Assembly: GCA_963809815.1 (NCBI GenBank)
Contig: CAWELM010000010.1
Location: 248,001-312,000, forward strand
Reading direction: 5' to 3'
Length of the DNA stretch: 64,000 nt
Source of the DNA: CAVVJA01 sp963809815
GTDB lineage: Bacteria > Actinomycetota > Actinomycetes > Mycobacteriales > Jatrophihabitantaceae
Positions 8,238 to 17,349 of this stretch are shown one piece after another. The notes below the pieces were generated by a model that saw only the letters and a program-made list of their open reading frames with translations, searched no databases and was not told where the DNA came from. A program made the translations under genes and the position numbers. Each line of letters begins with the position of its first letter. The stretch's first letter is position 1.

Positions 8238-9251
8238 ATGAATGGCTACGGCGTGCTGCGGGGAAGCCCCGACCGATGGGTCCGGGAAGACGGCGACACC
8301 ACCCCGCACCTGCAGATCCGGTTACTCGACAGCACGGGACAGCCGTGGCGCATCGCGGTGAACGTGCAGTCCGACACGGGTGCGGAGGTCGTCTACTGGC
8401 TGGTGGATCCCCTGCTAGGGCACCCGATCCTCGGCGAGTTGCCGAACTTACCAACCGGGTTCAGCAGCGCACCCTCATCGGCCAGCGCTCTGGATTACGT
8501 GCGGGCGCCGTTGTTCGCCTGGCAAGAAGGGACGGCGTTGCCTGCCTCAGGCAGCGCGTCGGCCGACGACCTACAGGACCTGCTCGGGCTGTATCTGCAG
8601 CATTGCCAGGATGCCGGCGGCGAGGTGTACGCGTTCGGGGAGCGCTTCGACCGCAACTTGAACAAGCCAATCGACGTCGATTTCGGGAATACCGATGGTC
8701 TGCACGGTGTCCACGACATTCACCTCAACCAGGGCAACACGGGGCCGCACTCCCGGGACAACGGGGCCCGCCACGACGGCGGCCTGATCCTCGCCCATCC
8801 GGACCGGCACATTGGCCTCTTCCTTGCATTTCAAACGCAGCGCGTCCCTACCGATGCGGCGGGAGCTCCGACACCGGCGTCGCGGTCAATCGCGGATCTG
8901 ATCCACGGCACAACGCCTCCGACCGACACGGTCTACCTGGAGCGCGCGTTGCTCAACCCGGTCGGCGACGACGTCGGCCACGAAGTCGTCGTGATCGGAA
9001 ATTTGGCCAACACCATCGCCTCGTTGGCAGGTTGGCAGCTGATCGACAAGACGCACCGCTGCACCATGATCGGTCCGGAGGCGATTGGACCGGGAGGCTC
9101 ATTGCTCGTACCCCTCGACGGCACCGGAGCCCAGCTCGGCAACAACGGGGGAAATTTGGTGTTAGTCGATCCGGGTGGGCGTCTGGTCGATGCAGTCTCC
9201 TACACAGCCAGTGACGCCGTGGAAGACCAGTACGTGCGATTCCACCGCTGA
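8238..9251 (+). CDS. DUF2278 family protein with C-terminal lamin-tail-like domain
   Basis: A protein of 337 residues from ATG 8238, which has a GAGGTGG ribosome site; upstream in-frame starts would begin inside the palindromic element. The N-terminal two thirds match the YukJ/DUF2278 pattern: NGYGVLRGSPDR, TPHLQIRL, WRIAVNVQS, LDYVRAPLF, a helix DLQDLLGLYLQHC, then VYAFGERF and GVHDIHLNQGN. The last third (TVYLERALLNPVGDDVGHEVVVIGNLANTIASLAGWQL) is a lamin-tail-like beta domain ending in DAVSYT. The molecular role of DUF2278 is unknown. It is downstream of the Fic-FGE pair but separated by a palindrome, so it may be transcribed alone. Confidence 0.8.
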   Translation: MNGYGVLRGSPDRWVREDGDTTPHLQIRLLDSTGQPWRIAVNVQSDTGAEVVYWLVDPLLGHPILGELPNLPTGFSSAPSSASALDYVRAPLFAWQEGTALPASGSASADDLQDLLGLYLQHCQDAGGEVYAFGERFDRNLNKPIDVDFGNTDGLHGVHDIHLNQGNTGPHSRDNGARHDGGLILAHPDRHIGLFLAFQTQRVPTDAAGAPTPASRSIADLIHGTTPPTDTVYLERALLNPVGDDVGHEVVVIGNLANTIASLAGWQLIDKTHRCTMIGPEAIGPGGSLLVPLDGTGAQLGNNGGNLVLVDPGGRLVDAVSYTASDAVEDQYVRFHR

Positions 9252-9339
9252 GGTGCCCGGCCGAGGGAACCGTATCCCTCGACACGCACGTACCACGGTG
9301 TGGAAGGCAAGCTATCGATCCGTTCAACGGAGGGGTCCG

Positions 9340-10752
9340 ATGGTTGGAGTCGACGTGGCCGAGGAAACTGTCGGATGGAGCCGCCTGGTCAGCCTGCCGC
9401 GGGCCGGCGAGGTCGGTTCGATGCCTCTCGATGTCGATGCGATTCGGTCGCATTTCTTCTTTCCGGAACGGGGCCGGATCGTCACCAACAATGCGGCGAG
9501 CACGCAGCCACCACGTGAGCTGGTGCAGCTGTATCAAGACCTTGCCCCGGGCTACGAGAACGTGCATCGTGGCCAGTCCGACGCGTCGCAGGCGATGACC
9601 ACGCAATTCGAAGCATCGTTCGACACGATTGCACAATTCATCAATGCCCCCAGCCGAGAAAACGTAGCGGTATATCGCAACGCGACGGAGGCGCTCAACT
9701 CCGTCATGTACTCGCTGATGACCGAGTTCCGCGATGGCGACAACGTGGTCACGACCATGATGGAGCACAACTCGAACTACGTGCCATGGCACGCGCTATG
9801 CCAGGAGATCCTTCCCAAGTTTGGGGTCCGCGTTCAGTGCCGGCTCGTTCCGTTCGACCAGGAGACTGGCGAACTCGATCTGGCTGAACTGGCGGCACAG
9901 GTCGACGATAAGACCAAGCTGGTGTGTTGTACGGGGGCGTCCAACTTTCTCGGCACGAGGACTCCTCTGGACTCCATTCGACGAATCGCTGCGGAGAGTG
10001 GCTATTGCCAGCCGGACGGTGATCGGTGCTCACGACTACTGATCGACGGCGCCCAGCTTGTACCGAGCAGTTTTGTCGACGTCCAGGCGATGGACGTCGA
10101 CTACCTGGTCTTTTCGTTCCACAAGATGCTGGCGCCATTCGGCGTCGGCGTCCTCTATGCAAAGCGTCAGCTGCTTCGCGACTCGCTACCGTTTCTCTAC
10201 GGAGGCGACATGGTCGCTGAAGGCCAGGTGTTCCCAGACCATGTCGGCTACAACGGCCTGCCGTGGAAGTTTGCGGCCGGAACGCCCAATATCCTCGGTA
10301 CGATCGCGTCCGCCCAGGCCTTGCGACTGGTTCTCGACCTCGCGCTGCACCCCGCCACCTATAACTACTTTGGATCAGAGCGCGCTATCGCCGCGGATGA
10401 CATCGCGAGCGCGATGGCGAGTATCCGGGAGCACGCCCGCTTGCTAGTGAGCTACGCACTCGACCGGCTCGCTTGCCTGCCGGGCGTCACTATCTACGGT
10501 CCAAAGTCGGCGGAGCGGCGGGCGTCGCTGGTCGCATTCAACGTATCCGGCTGGAGCCCGTTCGATATTGCCGACGCCCTCAATGCAGTCGGTGTCGAAT
10601 CGAGAGCGGGCTGTCACTGCGCGACATTGGCCCACCATTACCTTGGGCTCGATCCTGCAGCAAGCTGCCGGTTGAGCTTCTACCTCTACAACACGATCGA
10701 CGAGGTCGATTTCGCGGCGAATGCGCTCGCGGGGATCATCGCCGGCAGGTGA
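9340..10752 (+). CDS. Class V aminotransferase-fold protein (SufS/CsdA-like cysteine desulfurase family)
   Basis: A protein of 470 residues from ATG 9340 with GGAGGGG five bases upstream. GRIVTNNAASTQPP, YRNATEALNSV and TMMEHNSNYVPW are the early conserved blocks of the SufS branch. LLIDGAQLVPSSFVDVQAMDVDYLVFSFHKMLAPFGVGVLY carries the PLP-binding lysine in FHK. The late ESRAGCHCATLAHHYLG carries a cysteine at the position of the catalytic Cys in group II cysteine desulfurases. It is longer than SufS (about 410), and the gene is not next to other suf genes, so the donor is not certain. A shorter start at 9421 is possible. Confidence 0.8.
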   Translation: MVGVDVAEETVGWSRLVSLPRAGEVGSMPLDVDAIRSHFFFPERGRIVTNNAASTQPPRELVQLYQDLAPGYENVHRGQSDASQAMTTQFEASFDTIAQFINAPSRENVAVYRNATEALNSVMYSLMTEFRDGDNVVTTMMEHNSNYVPWHALCQEILPKFGVRVQCRLVPFDQETGELDLAELAAQVDDKTKLVCCTGASNFLGTRTPLDSIRRIAAESGYCQPDGDRCSRLLIDGAQLVPSSFVDVQAMDVDYLVFSFHKMLAPFGVGVLYAKRQLLRDSLPFLYGGDMVAEGQVFPDHVGYNGLPWKFAAGTPNILGTIASAQALRLVLDLALHPATYNYFGSERAIAADDIASAMASIREHARLLVSYALDRLACLPGVTIYGPKSAERRASLVAFNVSGWSPFDIADALNAVGVESRAGCHCATLAHHYLGLDPAASCRLSFYLYNTIDEVDFAANALAGIIAGR

Positions 10753-10766
10753 CCCGCCTAGAGCGG

Positions 10767-11132
10767 TCAGTTTCCGGCGGCCCGGTATTGCTCGAGCACG
10801 CTGGCCGGAATACGGCCGCGGGTGCTGAGCTCGATCCCGTTTGACGCCGCCCAGGCCCGCACTGCCTTGTTGTCCACTTCGACGAATGGGGTAGTGGGCG
10901 CTGCGCGGCGTCGCCGGCGACGACGCTGCTGCGCGCCGCCCCGAACAGCTCGGGCATAGGGCGTGTAGCCGTTGATCAGATCGCGGAGCCTTGCGGCGTT
11001 CCTCCGGCTCAAATCGATCTCGTAGTTCGCACCGTCGATGGCGAACAAGACGGTTTCTTCAGCCTTGCCACCGTCGATGTCATCGATGAGTTGGGTGATG
11101 GTTTGCTTCACGCGCCGAACGGTACCGGGCAT
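10767..11132 (-). CDS. lsr2: Lsr2-family nucleoid-associated protein
   Basis: About 121 residues. The N-terminal dimerisation part reads TITQLIDDIDGGKAEETVLFAIDGANYEIDLSRRNAARLRDLINGY. A basic linker follows (GGAQQRRRRRRRAA), then a C-terminal DNA-binding domain NKAVRAWAASNGIELSTRGRIPASVLEQYRAA. The RGR AT-hook-like motif (STRGRIP) that enters AT-rich minor grooves is present. Lsr2 silences AT-rich, often horizontally acquired DNA in actinobacteria. The first residues (MPGTVRRV) are unlike the family; the GTG at 11111 may be the true start. It is convergent with the class V gene, with 14 bases between stops. Confidence 0.92.
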   Translation of the reverse strand: MPGTVRRVKQTITQLIDDIDGGKAEETVLFAIDGANYEIDLSRRNAARLRDLINGYTPYARAVRGGAQQRRRRRRRAAPTTPFVEVDNKAVRAWAASNGIELSTRGRIPASVLEQYRAAGN

Positions 11133-11597
11133 TCGTGCACCACGCCACGGTCAAAATCTGTGAATTCCTGCCCCTAAGGTTGGTCGCAGTTTGATCGTGG
11201 CTGACTGTTTCGTGCGGCAGCGACTGAGTCTGTGCCCACCAGTGGCCCAAGCCGAATCGATTGTCAGCATGCAGGAACATCAAGAGCAGAATGCCATACG
11301 TTCTCCGTCCATGTGCCGCTCGGCAGGAGGGAGCAAAACCAGATGAGAATGTTCAGCAGAAAGCCACCCAGCCGGCGTACGGATTTCGATGCTCGGCGCA
11401 GCGCCACCCCTAGACCGCCAATCGCAAAGATCCAGCCGAAGTCATCCGCTCCGGTCGGAAGTTTTGGGGTATGAAGCCAGTGGCCCGTCGGCGGTTCCGA
11501 CGATCGCTGCGGTGCGTGAGTGAGTGAGGATCGCGATTGGAAATTAACAATGGCCGAATGGTGCTGCGGGACAGAAATCGGGTATACCCACGCCCGG
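11133..11597. other. Intergenic stretch with possible remnant of a small membrane protein
   Basis: No intact gene is convincing here. On the minus strand (about 11480-11160), two adjacent frames read DFGWIFAIGGLGVALRR, LGGFLLNILIWFCSLLPSG and then, shifted near 11310, YGILLLMFLHADNRFG, which looks like two or three membrane helices of a small protein broken by a frameshift. No family is recognised. The stretch is lower in GC than its surroundings. Confidence 0.3.
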
Positions 11598-13382
11598 TCA
11601 CATGTCCAACACTGTGTCATCCACCGGTTGGGAACAGCAGATCAGCACATTGCCATCAGCTGGGTTGTCAACCGGGTCCGGAGCGTAGCCGATCGTCCCG
11701 GAGAGCAGACTCGTTTCACAGGTGTGACAAACGCCGGTCCGACATGACCAGCGGGTGGGTACGTCGCACGCTTCGGCGAGGTCCAGCAAGCTTGGATAGC
11801 GCGGGTCCCAGTGCACGGTGAGGCCGCTGCGGGCGAAGCCGACCCGCGGACCGTCGGTTGCCTCATCGTCCGGATGATGTGGCGGCCGGGTCGGGGTCGG
11901 TATAACACCAGGCGTGATCGCGGGTGCCGGGCCGAAGAACTCGGTTCGTATCCGGGTGGCATCAACGCCGAGGCCCACCAGTGCGGCGGATGTCTCCGCC
12001 ATGAACCCGGCCGGTCCGCAGATATATGCATCGCAGTTGCGCGGAAGGTCAAGTGTGGCCAGTACCGACGCACTGAGGCGCCCGGCCGTCTGGTAGTCGC
12101 GGCCGGCAGCATCGCCACGGCCGGGGTGGCTATAGCAGACGTATCGGTGGCCACTCGGCAACGCCGAAAGCAACGAGCGCGACTCGGCCACGAACGGCTC
12201 CTCCGCTCGGTTGCGGGCGCCATGCAGCCACCAAACGTCTCGGCTGGACTTGGTGCCGGCCAGCGCATGGAGCATCGCCAGCACCGGCGTCGCACCCACA
12301 CCTGCGCTCATCAACAGGACCGGCGCGTCGGACGGCCTCAGGATGAAGGTGCCCCGCGGTGCGGCAACGTCCAGGCGGTCGCCGGGCCGCACCCGGTCGT
12401 GCACGAATTGACTGCCTGCTCCGTGCGGTTCGCGCTTGACGCTGACTCGATACGTGCTAGCACCCGGGGGTCCGGACAGCGAATAGCTGCGCAAGATGGA
12501 TTGCCGGCCCTCGTCGGTTGGCAAGCGCAGCGTCAGAAATTGTCCTGGCTGGGCTGGTGGCACGCCATTGCCGTCCGGATCGGCCAGGTATACCGAGACC
12601 ACGGACTCGCTTTCCGGCTCAATGTCCGTGACATTCAGCGGACGGAATCCTGCCCACGCCGGCGGCGGGCTCACTGCCGTCAGGCCGGGGTTACCCGTGG
12701 CGCCTGGCTCCGCTCCCTGCTCGAGTATCGCTTCGAACGACATCTTCCAGCCGGGCGACAAGGCAGGTATCTGCAGGGCGCGGACCACGCGTTGGCGAGA
12801 GTGCCCAGGCAGGTAGAGCAGCGCGTCGACGTCGGCCACGGTCATCGCCCCCGGTCCGCGGGCGATGAGCACAATCTCGTCTCCGGCCTGCACAATGCCC
12901 TCCCGCAGCACCCGGAAATAGAACCCGGGTCGGTGATGAGAGATGAGCAGAGCAGGCATGCGCGCGTCGTCCATTCGGATACCGACCCGATAACACGTGA
13001 CCCGAGGCTGGCTTACCTCGAAGACTGCGCTCCCGATTCGATAGCGATCGCCAATACACACCTCGTCGTCGGTCAGACCCTGCACAGTGAGGTTTTCCCC
13101 GAACTGGCCGTACGTGAAGTCGTCGCGGCTCAGGTAGTCCTGCCAATACCGATAAGACTCGATCTGGTATACGAATACTGCTCGCTGCTCGCCCCCGTGG
13201 CCCGCCAGGTCGCCCTGTCCGTCACCGTCGATGTTGAGGCGTCGCACCAGCCGCGGGCCGTCCACCGGTTCTTTCCAGACGGCCGTATGCACCGTCCGGC
13301 CTTGCCAGAGCACGTCCTTTGGCAGACCCACGTTCACCGACAACACCTGGGCCGCCAGCTGATCTGCCGTCACCCGCGGCAC
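11598..13382 (-). CDS. MOSC domain fused to flavin/2Fe-2S ferredoxin reductase
   Basis: A protein of 594 residues in three parts. Residues 1-220 form a YiiM-like MOSC domain with its 3-alpha tail (DGQGDLAGHGGEQRAVFVYQ, FGENLTVQGL, RVTCYRVGIRM with the cysteine thought to bind molybdenum cofactor, and VADVDALLYLPGHSR). Residues about 245-490 are a ferredoxin-NADP reductase-type module (RSYSLSG for the flavin, GAGSQFVHD, LLMSAGVGATPVLAMLHAL for NAD, YICGPAGFM). The C-terminus is a plant-type 2Fe-2S domain with CRTGVCHTCETSLLSG and a later cysteine in VLICCS. The combination suggests a self-contained electron chain from NAD(P)H to a Moco site, as in N-hydroxylated compound reduction, though the substrate is unknown. 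Confidence 0.88.
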   Translation of the reverse strand: MPRVTADQLAAQVLSVNVGLPKDVLWQGRTVHTAVWKEPVDGPRLVRRLNIDGDGQGDLAGHGGEQRAVFVYQIESYRYWQDYLSRDDFTYGQFGENLTVQGLTDDEVCIGDRYRIGSAVFEVSQPRVTCYRVGIRMDDARMPALLISHHRPGFYFRVLREGIVQAGDEIVLIARGPGAMTVADVDALLYLPGHSRQRVVRALQIPALSPGWKMSFEAILEQGAEPGATGNPGLTAVSPPPAWAGFRPLNVTDIEPESESVVSVYLADPDGNGVPPAQPGQFLTLRLPTDEGRQSILRSYSLSGPPGASTYRVSVKREPHGAGSQFVHDRVRPGDRLDVAAPRGTFILRPSDAPVLLMSAGVGATPVLAMLHALAGTKSSRDVWWLHGARNRAEEPFVAESRSLLSALPSGHRYVCYSHPGRGDAAGRDYQTAGRLSASVLATLDLPRNCDAYICGPAGFMAETSAALVGLGVDATRIRTEFFGPAPAITPGVIPTPTRPPHHPDDEATDGPRVGFARSGLTVHWDPRYPSLLDLAEACDVPTRWSCRTGVCHTCETSLLSGTIGYAPDPVDNPADGNVLICCSQPVDDTVLDM

Positions 13383-13429
13383 TCCTCACCATTTGTTCGA
13401 TTGGTGCCGTCCGTCGTTCTGATTGTCGC

Positions 13430-14581
13430 TCACACCGCCGAGTTCGCTGGTCGGCTGTTGTCCGCTGCGTATCCGGTGTCAGGCTGGCGGGGCTGGCCGA
13501 GGAAACGGATACGGTAGCGCTGCGCGAGCCCGAGCCCAACGAGCTCGAAAAGGACGACGGTCAGGACCAGCTCGGCATCCACATAGCCGAGGACGACGTT
13601 GACCGCAGCCAGCCCGAAGATCACGCCAGCGCGCAGCGCTGCGATACCTTTTCGATCCCGCCCGAACAGCAATAGCACCGCGGCGCTGATCAGGAGAAGT
13701 CCGACGATGGTCTCGCCGGCGGCGGCGACCATGAGGGCCGGTGGATGGGTTCCCGGCGGGACCGTCTTCTCATCAATCACCACCTTGTTCTCGGGGTCGT
13801 TCGAAGCGAGGGCGAGGAATACCAGCAAGCCGAGCATCGAGAAGAATCCGACGATCAGGGATCCGATGATGAGCAGGATCCGGTGGAGAAAGCGGGGGAG
13901 CAAGATGCGTTCGGCTCGACCAGCGATGTCTATGAGCCTGGCCAGATGCGGGTGCATGTCCGGTCTCGTCGTCGGCGCCAGACTGGCAACGAAGGGCCGT
14001 ACGCTACTGGCGAAGTCGGCCAGATCCGGGCGGTCAGTGGACTGCTCGATCTCGCCAAGCCGGCTCATCAAGTCACGTTTCGTGCTCTCCCGCATCGCGC
14101 CGTCCGCGACCTTCGACAGACCGTCGAGAACGAAATACGTTTGGCCGCGCGCGTCGTACCGACGGGGTCGGCTGACCAATCGCGCAACGATCAGGACGGC
14201 CAGAAAAGCGAGGTAGATGATCGGCGCCGCCAGTGGAAAGAAGTAGTCGTTCTTCGTTGTGATGTACTTGCCGACCTCGTCGATGAACAGGCCGACGCCG
14301 ATTCCGGAACACAACGCCGACAACGTGAGGATCCATCGGTTCGCCCATACCAGCGGCAGCATCGCGCCGATGACAAGCAACAATCCGCCCCATAGTGCAT
14401 GGGCGATGTGATACGTGCTGCCACCCACCTGTGGATAGCCCGACAGCACGAGAAACAAGCGCGTCACCACAACGGTCACGCCGAACGAGACAACCAGCAA
14501 GCCGAGATTCCGCCCGGCGTTCGCGCTGGCCACGGGTCGACTCACCGCTGGTCGCTCGACGGCAACGATCACGTCGGCCAT
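13430..14581 (-). CDS. Integral membrane protein of unknown function
   Basis: A protein of 383 residues from ATG 14581, which has a purine-rich GGAGGGGGT ribosome site; a longer frame to 14689 lacks support. Hydrophobic segments: LGLLVVSFGVTVVVTRLFLVL, HALWGGLLLVIGAMLPLVW, ILTLSALCSGIGVGLFIDEVG and APIIYLAFLAVLIVARLV, then a soluble stretch of about 110 residues, then ILLIIGSLIVGFFSMLGLLVFL, ETIVGLLLISAAVLLLF and two more near the end (FGLAAVNVVLGYV, LVLTVVLFELVGLGLA). This gives about eight helices with a cytoplasmic middle domain. I do not recognise the family. Confidence 0.7.
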   Translation of the reverse strand: MADVIVAVERPAVSRPVASANAGRNLGLLVVSFGVTVVVTRLFLVLSGYPQVGGSTYHIAHALWGGLLLVIGAMLPLVWANRWILTLSALCSGIGVGLFIDEVGKYITTKNDYFFPLAAPIIYLAFLAVLIVARLVSRPRRYDARGQTYFVLDGLSKVADGAMRESTKRDLMSRLGEIEQSTDRPDLADFASSVRPFVASLAPTTRPDMHPHLARLIDIAGRAERILLPRFLHRILLIIGSLIVGFFSMLGLLVFLALASNDPENKVVIDEKTVPPGTHPPALMVAAAGETIVGLLLISAAVLLLFGRDRKGIAALRAGVIFGLAAVNVVLGYVDAELVLTVVLFELVGLGLAQRYRIRFLGQPRQPDTGYAADNSRPANSAV

Positions 14582-14720
14582 GAGCCCCACCACCCCCTCC
14601 AGCAGGACTATCCCACCCGGTGCCTCTCGGCCGGGAGGTCCGGAGTCACCGCAGGGACAGGACCGCCTGCGCATCGGCCCGGGCCGCACAACAGACCGGC
14701 TGCGAGGGCGTTAGCGGTCG

Positions 14721-14765
14721 TGATCTTGGAAGCTGCTGCACGGAACGACGTTATCTCCAAGATCA
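14721..14765. repeat. Palindromic intergenic element, copy 2 (TGATCTTGGA family)
   Basis: Perfect 10-base arms TGATCTTGGA (14721-14730) and TCCAAGATCA (14756-14765) around 25 bases, between the LLM oxidoreductase gene end and the membrane protein gene start. The interior is only partly like copies 1 and 3. Confidence 0.6.
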
Positions 14766-14791
14766 TCCTTCTCGACCGGTCGGCCGTGACG

Positions 14792-15664
14792 CTAGAACGA
14801 AGCGGCAACCGGGATGACGCGCTCACCAAGGGTTTCCAGCGGCGTAATCGTCTCCATCTCCCTGACCTGGCCATGGACATGTGCGATGCCCAGGCCGGCG
14901 AGCCGCTCCAGTTCGCGGAGGAGCACATCGACGTCTCGTCCGTTCGGACCGACGTCCAACGGCAGCATGACTGTCTTCTCGATGTCGTCGTAGCTGCGTC
15001 CGACAGTCGCGCAGTGTTCGCGAAGGACGTCGAGCTTTCGTTCCAGGTCCGGACCGGCGAACAGGTTGCACGCTTGGCCGTACAGCGCGACCAGCCGTAG
15101 CGTCTTCCGCTCTCCGCCGCCCCCGATCATGATCGGCGGGTGCGGCCGTCGCAACGGCTGAGGGGAGTTCAGCGTGCGCTCGAGTGTGTAGTGCTTGCCC
15201 TGGAAGGCCGCGTCGCTGTCGCTCCACATTTGCAGGCAGATCTGCAGTGCTTCCTCGAGTCGTTCGAAGCGCTCGGCGGTTGGCGGGAACGGGAGGCCGA
15301 GCCCGCGCGCCTCCGCCTCGTTCCAGGCTGCTCCGATTCCGAGCCACGCCCGGCCGCCGGACAGCACATCCAGCGTGGTGACCTCCTTGGCGAGCAACCC
15401 GGGTTCGCGATACACGACGGCGGTCACCCAGGACACGAGCTCGACGCGTGAGGTGCAGGCGGCCAGGTAACCGAGCGCCGTGTAGGCCTCCAGCATCTCG
15501 TGCTCTGCTGGCCCGATGCCGCGGATCTGCCAGACGTGATCCATGACGCTCAGCCGAGCGAAGCCGGTCTCTTCCGCCGCTGCTGCGATGCGCCGGAGGT
15601 CCCGCGCCAGGGTCGGTGGGCCGCCCGGCCAGGTGAAGTTCGCAAGGTGCAGCCCAATCCTCAT
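14792..15664 (-). CDS. LLM class F420-dependent oxidoreductase (luciferase-like)
   Basis: From ATG 15664 (MRIGLHLANFTWPGGPP) the protein has 290 residues. Upstream in-frame codons lack family character. FARLSVMDHVWQ, LEAYTALGYLAACTSRVELVSWVTAVVYREPGLLAKEVTTLDVLSGGRAWLGIGAAW and HPPIMIGGGGERKTLRLVALYGQACNLF are the typical blocks of the luciferase-like TIM barrel that binds F420 in actinobacteria. The substrate cannot be inferred from sequence or neighbours. Confidence 0.88.
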   Translation of the reverse strand: MRIGLHLANFTWPGGPPTLARDLRRIAAAAEETGFARLSVMDHVWQIRGIGPAEHEMLEAYTALGYLAACTSRVELVSWVTAVVYREPGLLAKEVTTLDVLSGGRAWLGIGAAWNEAEARGLGLPFPPTAERFERLEEALQICLQMWSDSDAAFQGKHYTLERTLNSPQPLRRPHPPIMIGGGGERKTLRLVALYGQACNLFAGPDLERKLDVLREHCATVGRSYDDIEKTVMLPLDVGPNGRDVDVLLRELERLAGLGIAHVHGQVREMETITPLETLGERVIPVAASF

Positions 15665-16042
15665 CCAGCGCCCCTTTTCGTGATCCACCTCGGAGCCACG
15701 GTAGCCGTCGACATTCAAACACGGCGCAGCTAGCCACCATTGGCTACGAGGGCGGCGCGCGAGCCCGTTAGCTGCGACGCAATTTGGTTGGGTCGGCGAC
15801 GAGGTCAATGGCGACGATGCGGGCGTTCACCACCGTGAAGCCGATTACTCCGAGAGGATGGTCCAGGTCGCCGTACACCGCACCGGCGCGTAGTCCGCCA
15901 TGACACTCCCCCCACCGAAGTCCGCACGCGGCCGCCCTAAGCGGAGTATGCCGCAGGGAGTGATCGGCGATTCCACAGCGCGGGTCACATCATTAAGGAA
16001 CTCTCACATCGCTCGCCGATACCGGGGTCGTGGCGAGAATTG
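15665..16042. other. Intergenic stretch between dinB and LLM gene
   Basis: Apart from the sigma factor remnant at 15768-15902 I see no gene, repeat or clear terminator in this 378-base stretch. Confidence 0.5.
15768..15902 (-). pseudogene. C-terminal remnant of a SigJ/ECF41-like sigma factor
   Basis: On the minus strand, a frame ending at TAA 15768 reads RAGAVYGDLDHPLGVIGFTVVNARIVAIDLVADPTKLRRS. This closely matches the end of the SnoaL-like C-terminal domain of SigJ-type (ECF41-like) sigma factors (FTVVxGRIVAIDLIADPxxLR). No sigma2 or sigma4 region precedes it, so only the last 40 or so codons remain. Confidence 0.5.
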
Positions 16043-17240
16043 CTAATCGGGTAGCAGCGGGACCGTGAGGCCGGAATCGCGGCCGACTAGGGCCGCCCGG
16101 GTGAGTGCGGCCGTTCCAAAGCGGTCGCGAATCCTGTCCATGGCGTGGTCGAGGTCGGCGAGCAGGGCACTGCGGAAGGGAAGCTCCAGCTGGATCGCGT
16201 CGGCATGGTCGAGATTCGCCAGCGTGATGCCGATCAGGGTAAGGCCGGCCTCGGCGATCAATGGCCGGACAGAAACCAGGACGGTCTGCGCCGCGGCGAG
16301 GATCGTCGCAGTGTTGTCCGTCGGCGCGGGGAACGTGTGCGATCGCGTTGCGCGGGTGAAGTCGTCGAATCGCATCCGCAAAACCACGGTGCGGCAGAGC
16401 CGATGACCGGCGCGCAGCCGCGACGTAACGCGATCCACCAACCCGGCAAGGGTGGCCTCGAGCTCGGCGCGGGATAACCGATGGCGGCCGAGTGCGCGTT
16501 GCGACCCGATCGACCGGCGTCGACGACCAACCTGGACCGGGCGCGGATCGCGATTGTGCGCCAGAGCGTGCAGGTGCCGGCCTGACGCAGGGTCCGAGCA
16601 TCGAAACGAGCGCTCGCTCGTTTAGATCCGCGACGTCGCCCACGGTGAAGATCCCTCTATCTCGGAGCTTGACGGCGGTGACCCGGCCGACGCCCCAGAG
16701 GCTCTCAACCGGCAGCGGGTGGAGAAAACGCAACTCGCCACCCGGCGGCACAGACAGCAGTCCGTCAGGTTTGGCGACGCGGCTCGCCACCTTGGCCAGG
16801 AACTTGGTCCGGGCCACGCCGACCGTGATAGGAAGACCGACCAGATCGCGGACCTGGCGGCGCAGCCGAACGGCGATGTCCAGTGGCGTGCCGGTGATCC
16901 GGGCCAGACCGCCGACGTTGAGGAAGGCCTCGTCGATCGAGATTCCTTCCACGAGGGGTGTCGTGTCTTCGAAGATCGCGAACACCGCCTTGCTGGCTTC
17001 GGAATACGCAGTCATGCGTGGCGGCACGACAACAGCGTCAGGGCACAATCGGCGAGCAGCGGCTCCGCCCATCGCAGTGCGGATCCCGAGGGCCTTCGCC
17101 TCGTAACTTGCGGCAAGGACCACGCCGCCGCCGACGATGACGGGTCGGCCGCGTAGCCGTGGATCGTCGCGCTGCTCGACCGATGCGTAGAACGCGTCGA
17201 GATCGGCGTGCAGGATGTGACCCGTGTCGGACACGAACAT
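16043..17240 (-). CDS. dinB: DNA polymerase IV (Y-family, frameshifted)
   Basis: Starts HILHADLDAFYASVEQRDDPRLRGRPVIVGG, with the catalytic Asp of the DxDxFxASVE motif. It continues with VLAASYEAKALGIRTAMG, EGISIDEAFLNVGG (the second acidic pair) and GLPITVGVARTKFLAKVASRVAKPDGL. A helix-hairpin-helix follows (LWGVGRVTAVKLRDRGIFTVGDVADL). At LGP the frame breaks: one extra base at about 16589, after which the little finger domain continues as ASGRHLHALAHNRDPR...RMRFDDFTRATRSHTFPAPTD to the stop at 16043. Repaired length is about 398 residues. It performs error-prone or lesion-bypass synthesis. The LexA-like box at its start indicates SOS control. Start is ATG 17240 or GTG 17234. Confidence 0.88.
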
Positions 17241-17248
17241 ATGTTCGC
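17233..17248. promoter_or_regulatory. LexA (SOS) box over the dinB start
   Basis: ACGAACATATGTTCGC is a near-perfect actinobacterial SOS box (consensus TCGAAC-N4-GTTCGA), with the inner 14 bases CGAACATATGTTCG fully palindromic. It covers the dinB start codon region, so LexA bound here would block transcription or initiation of dinB. The divergent gene at 17350 could also be affected. Confidence 0.8.
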
Positions 17249-17349
17249 ATGATCCGCCGACAACCGCGGCCTCATTCTGGCCTGTCCGAGTCCTGTTGGT
17301 GCCTCCGGAAGTGAACCCACGGGGGAGCCGCAGCACCGCAACGTGGAAG

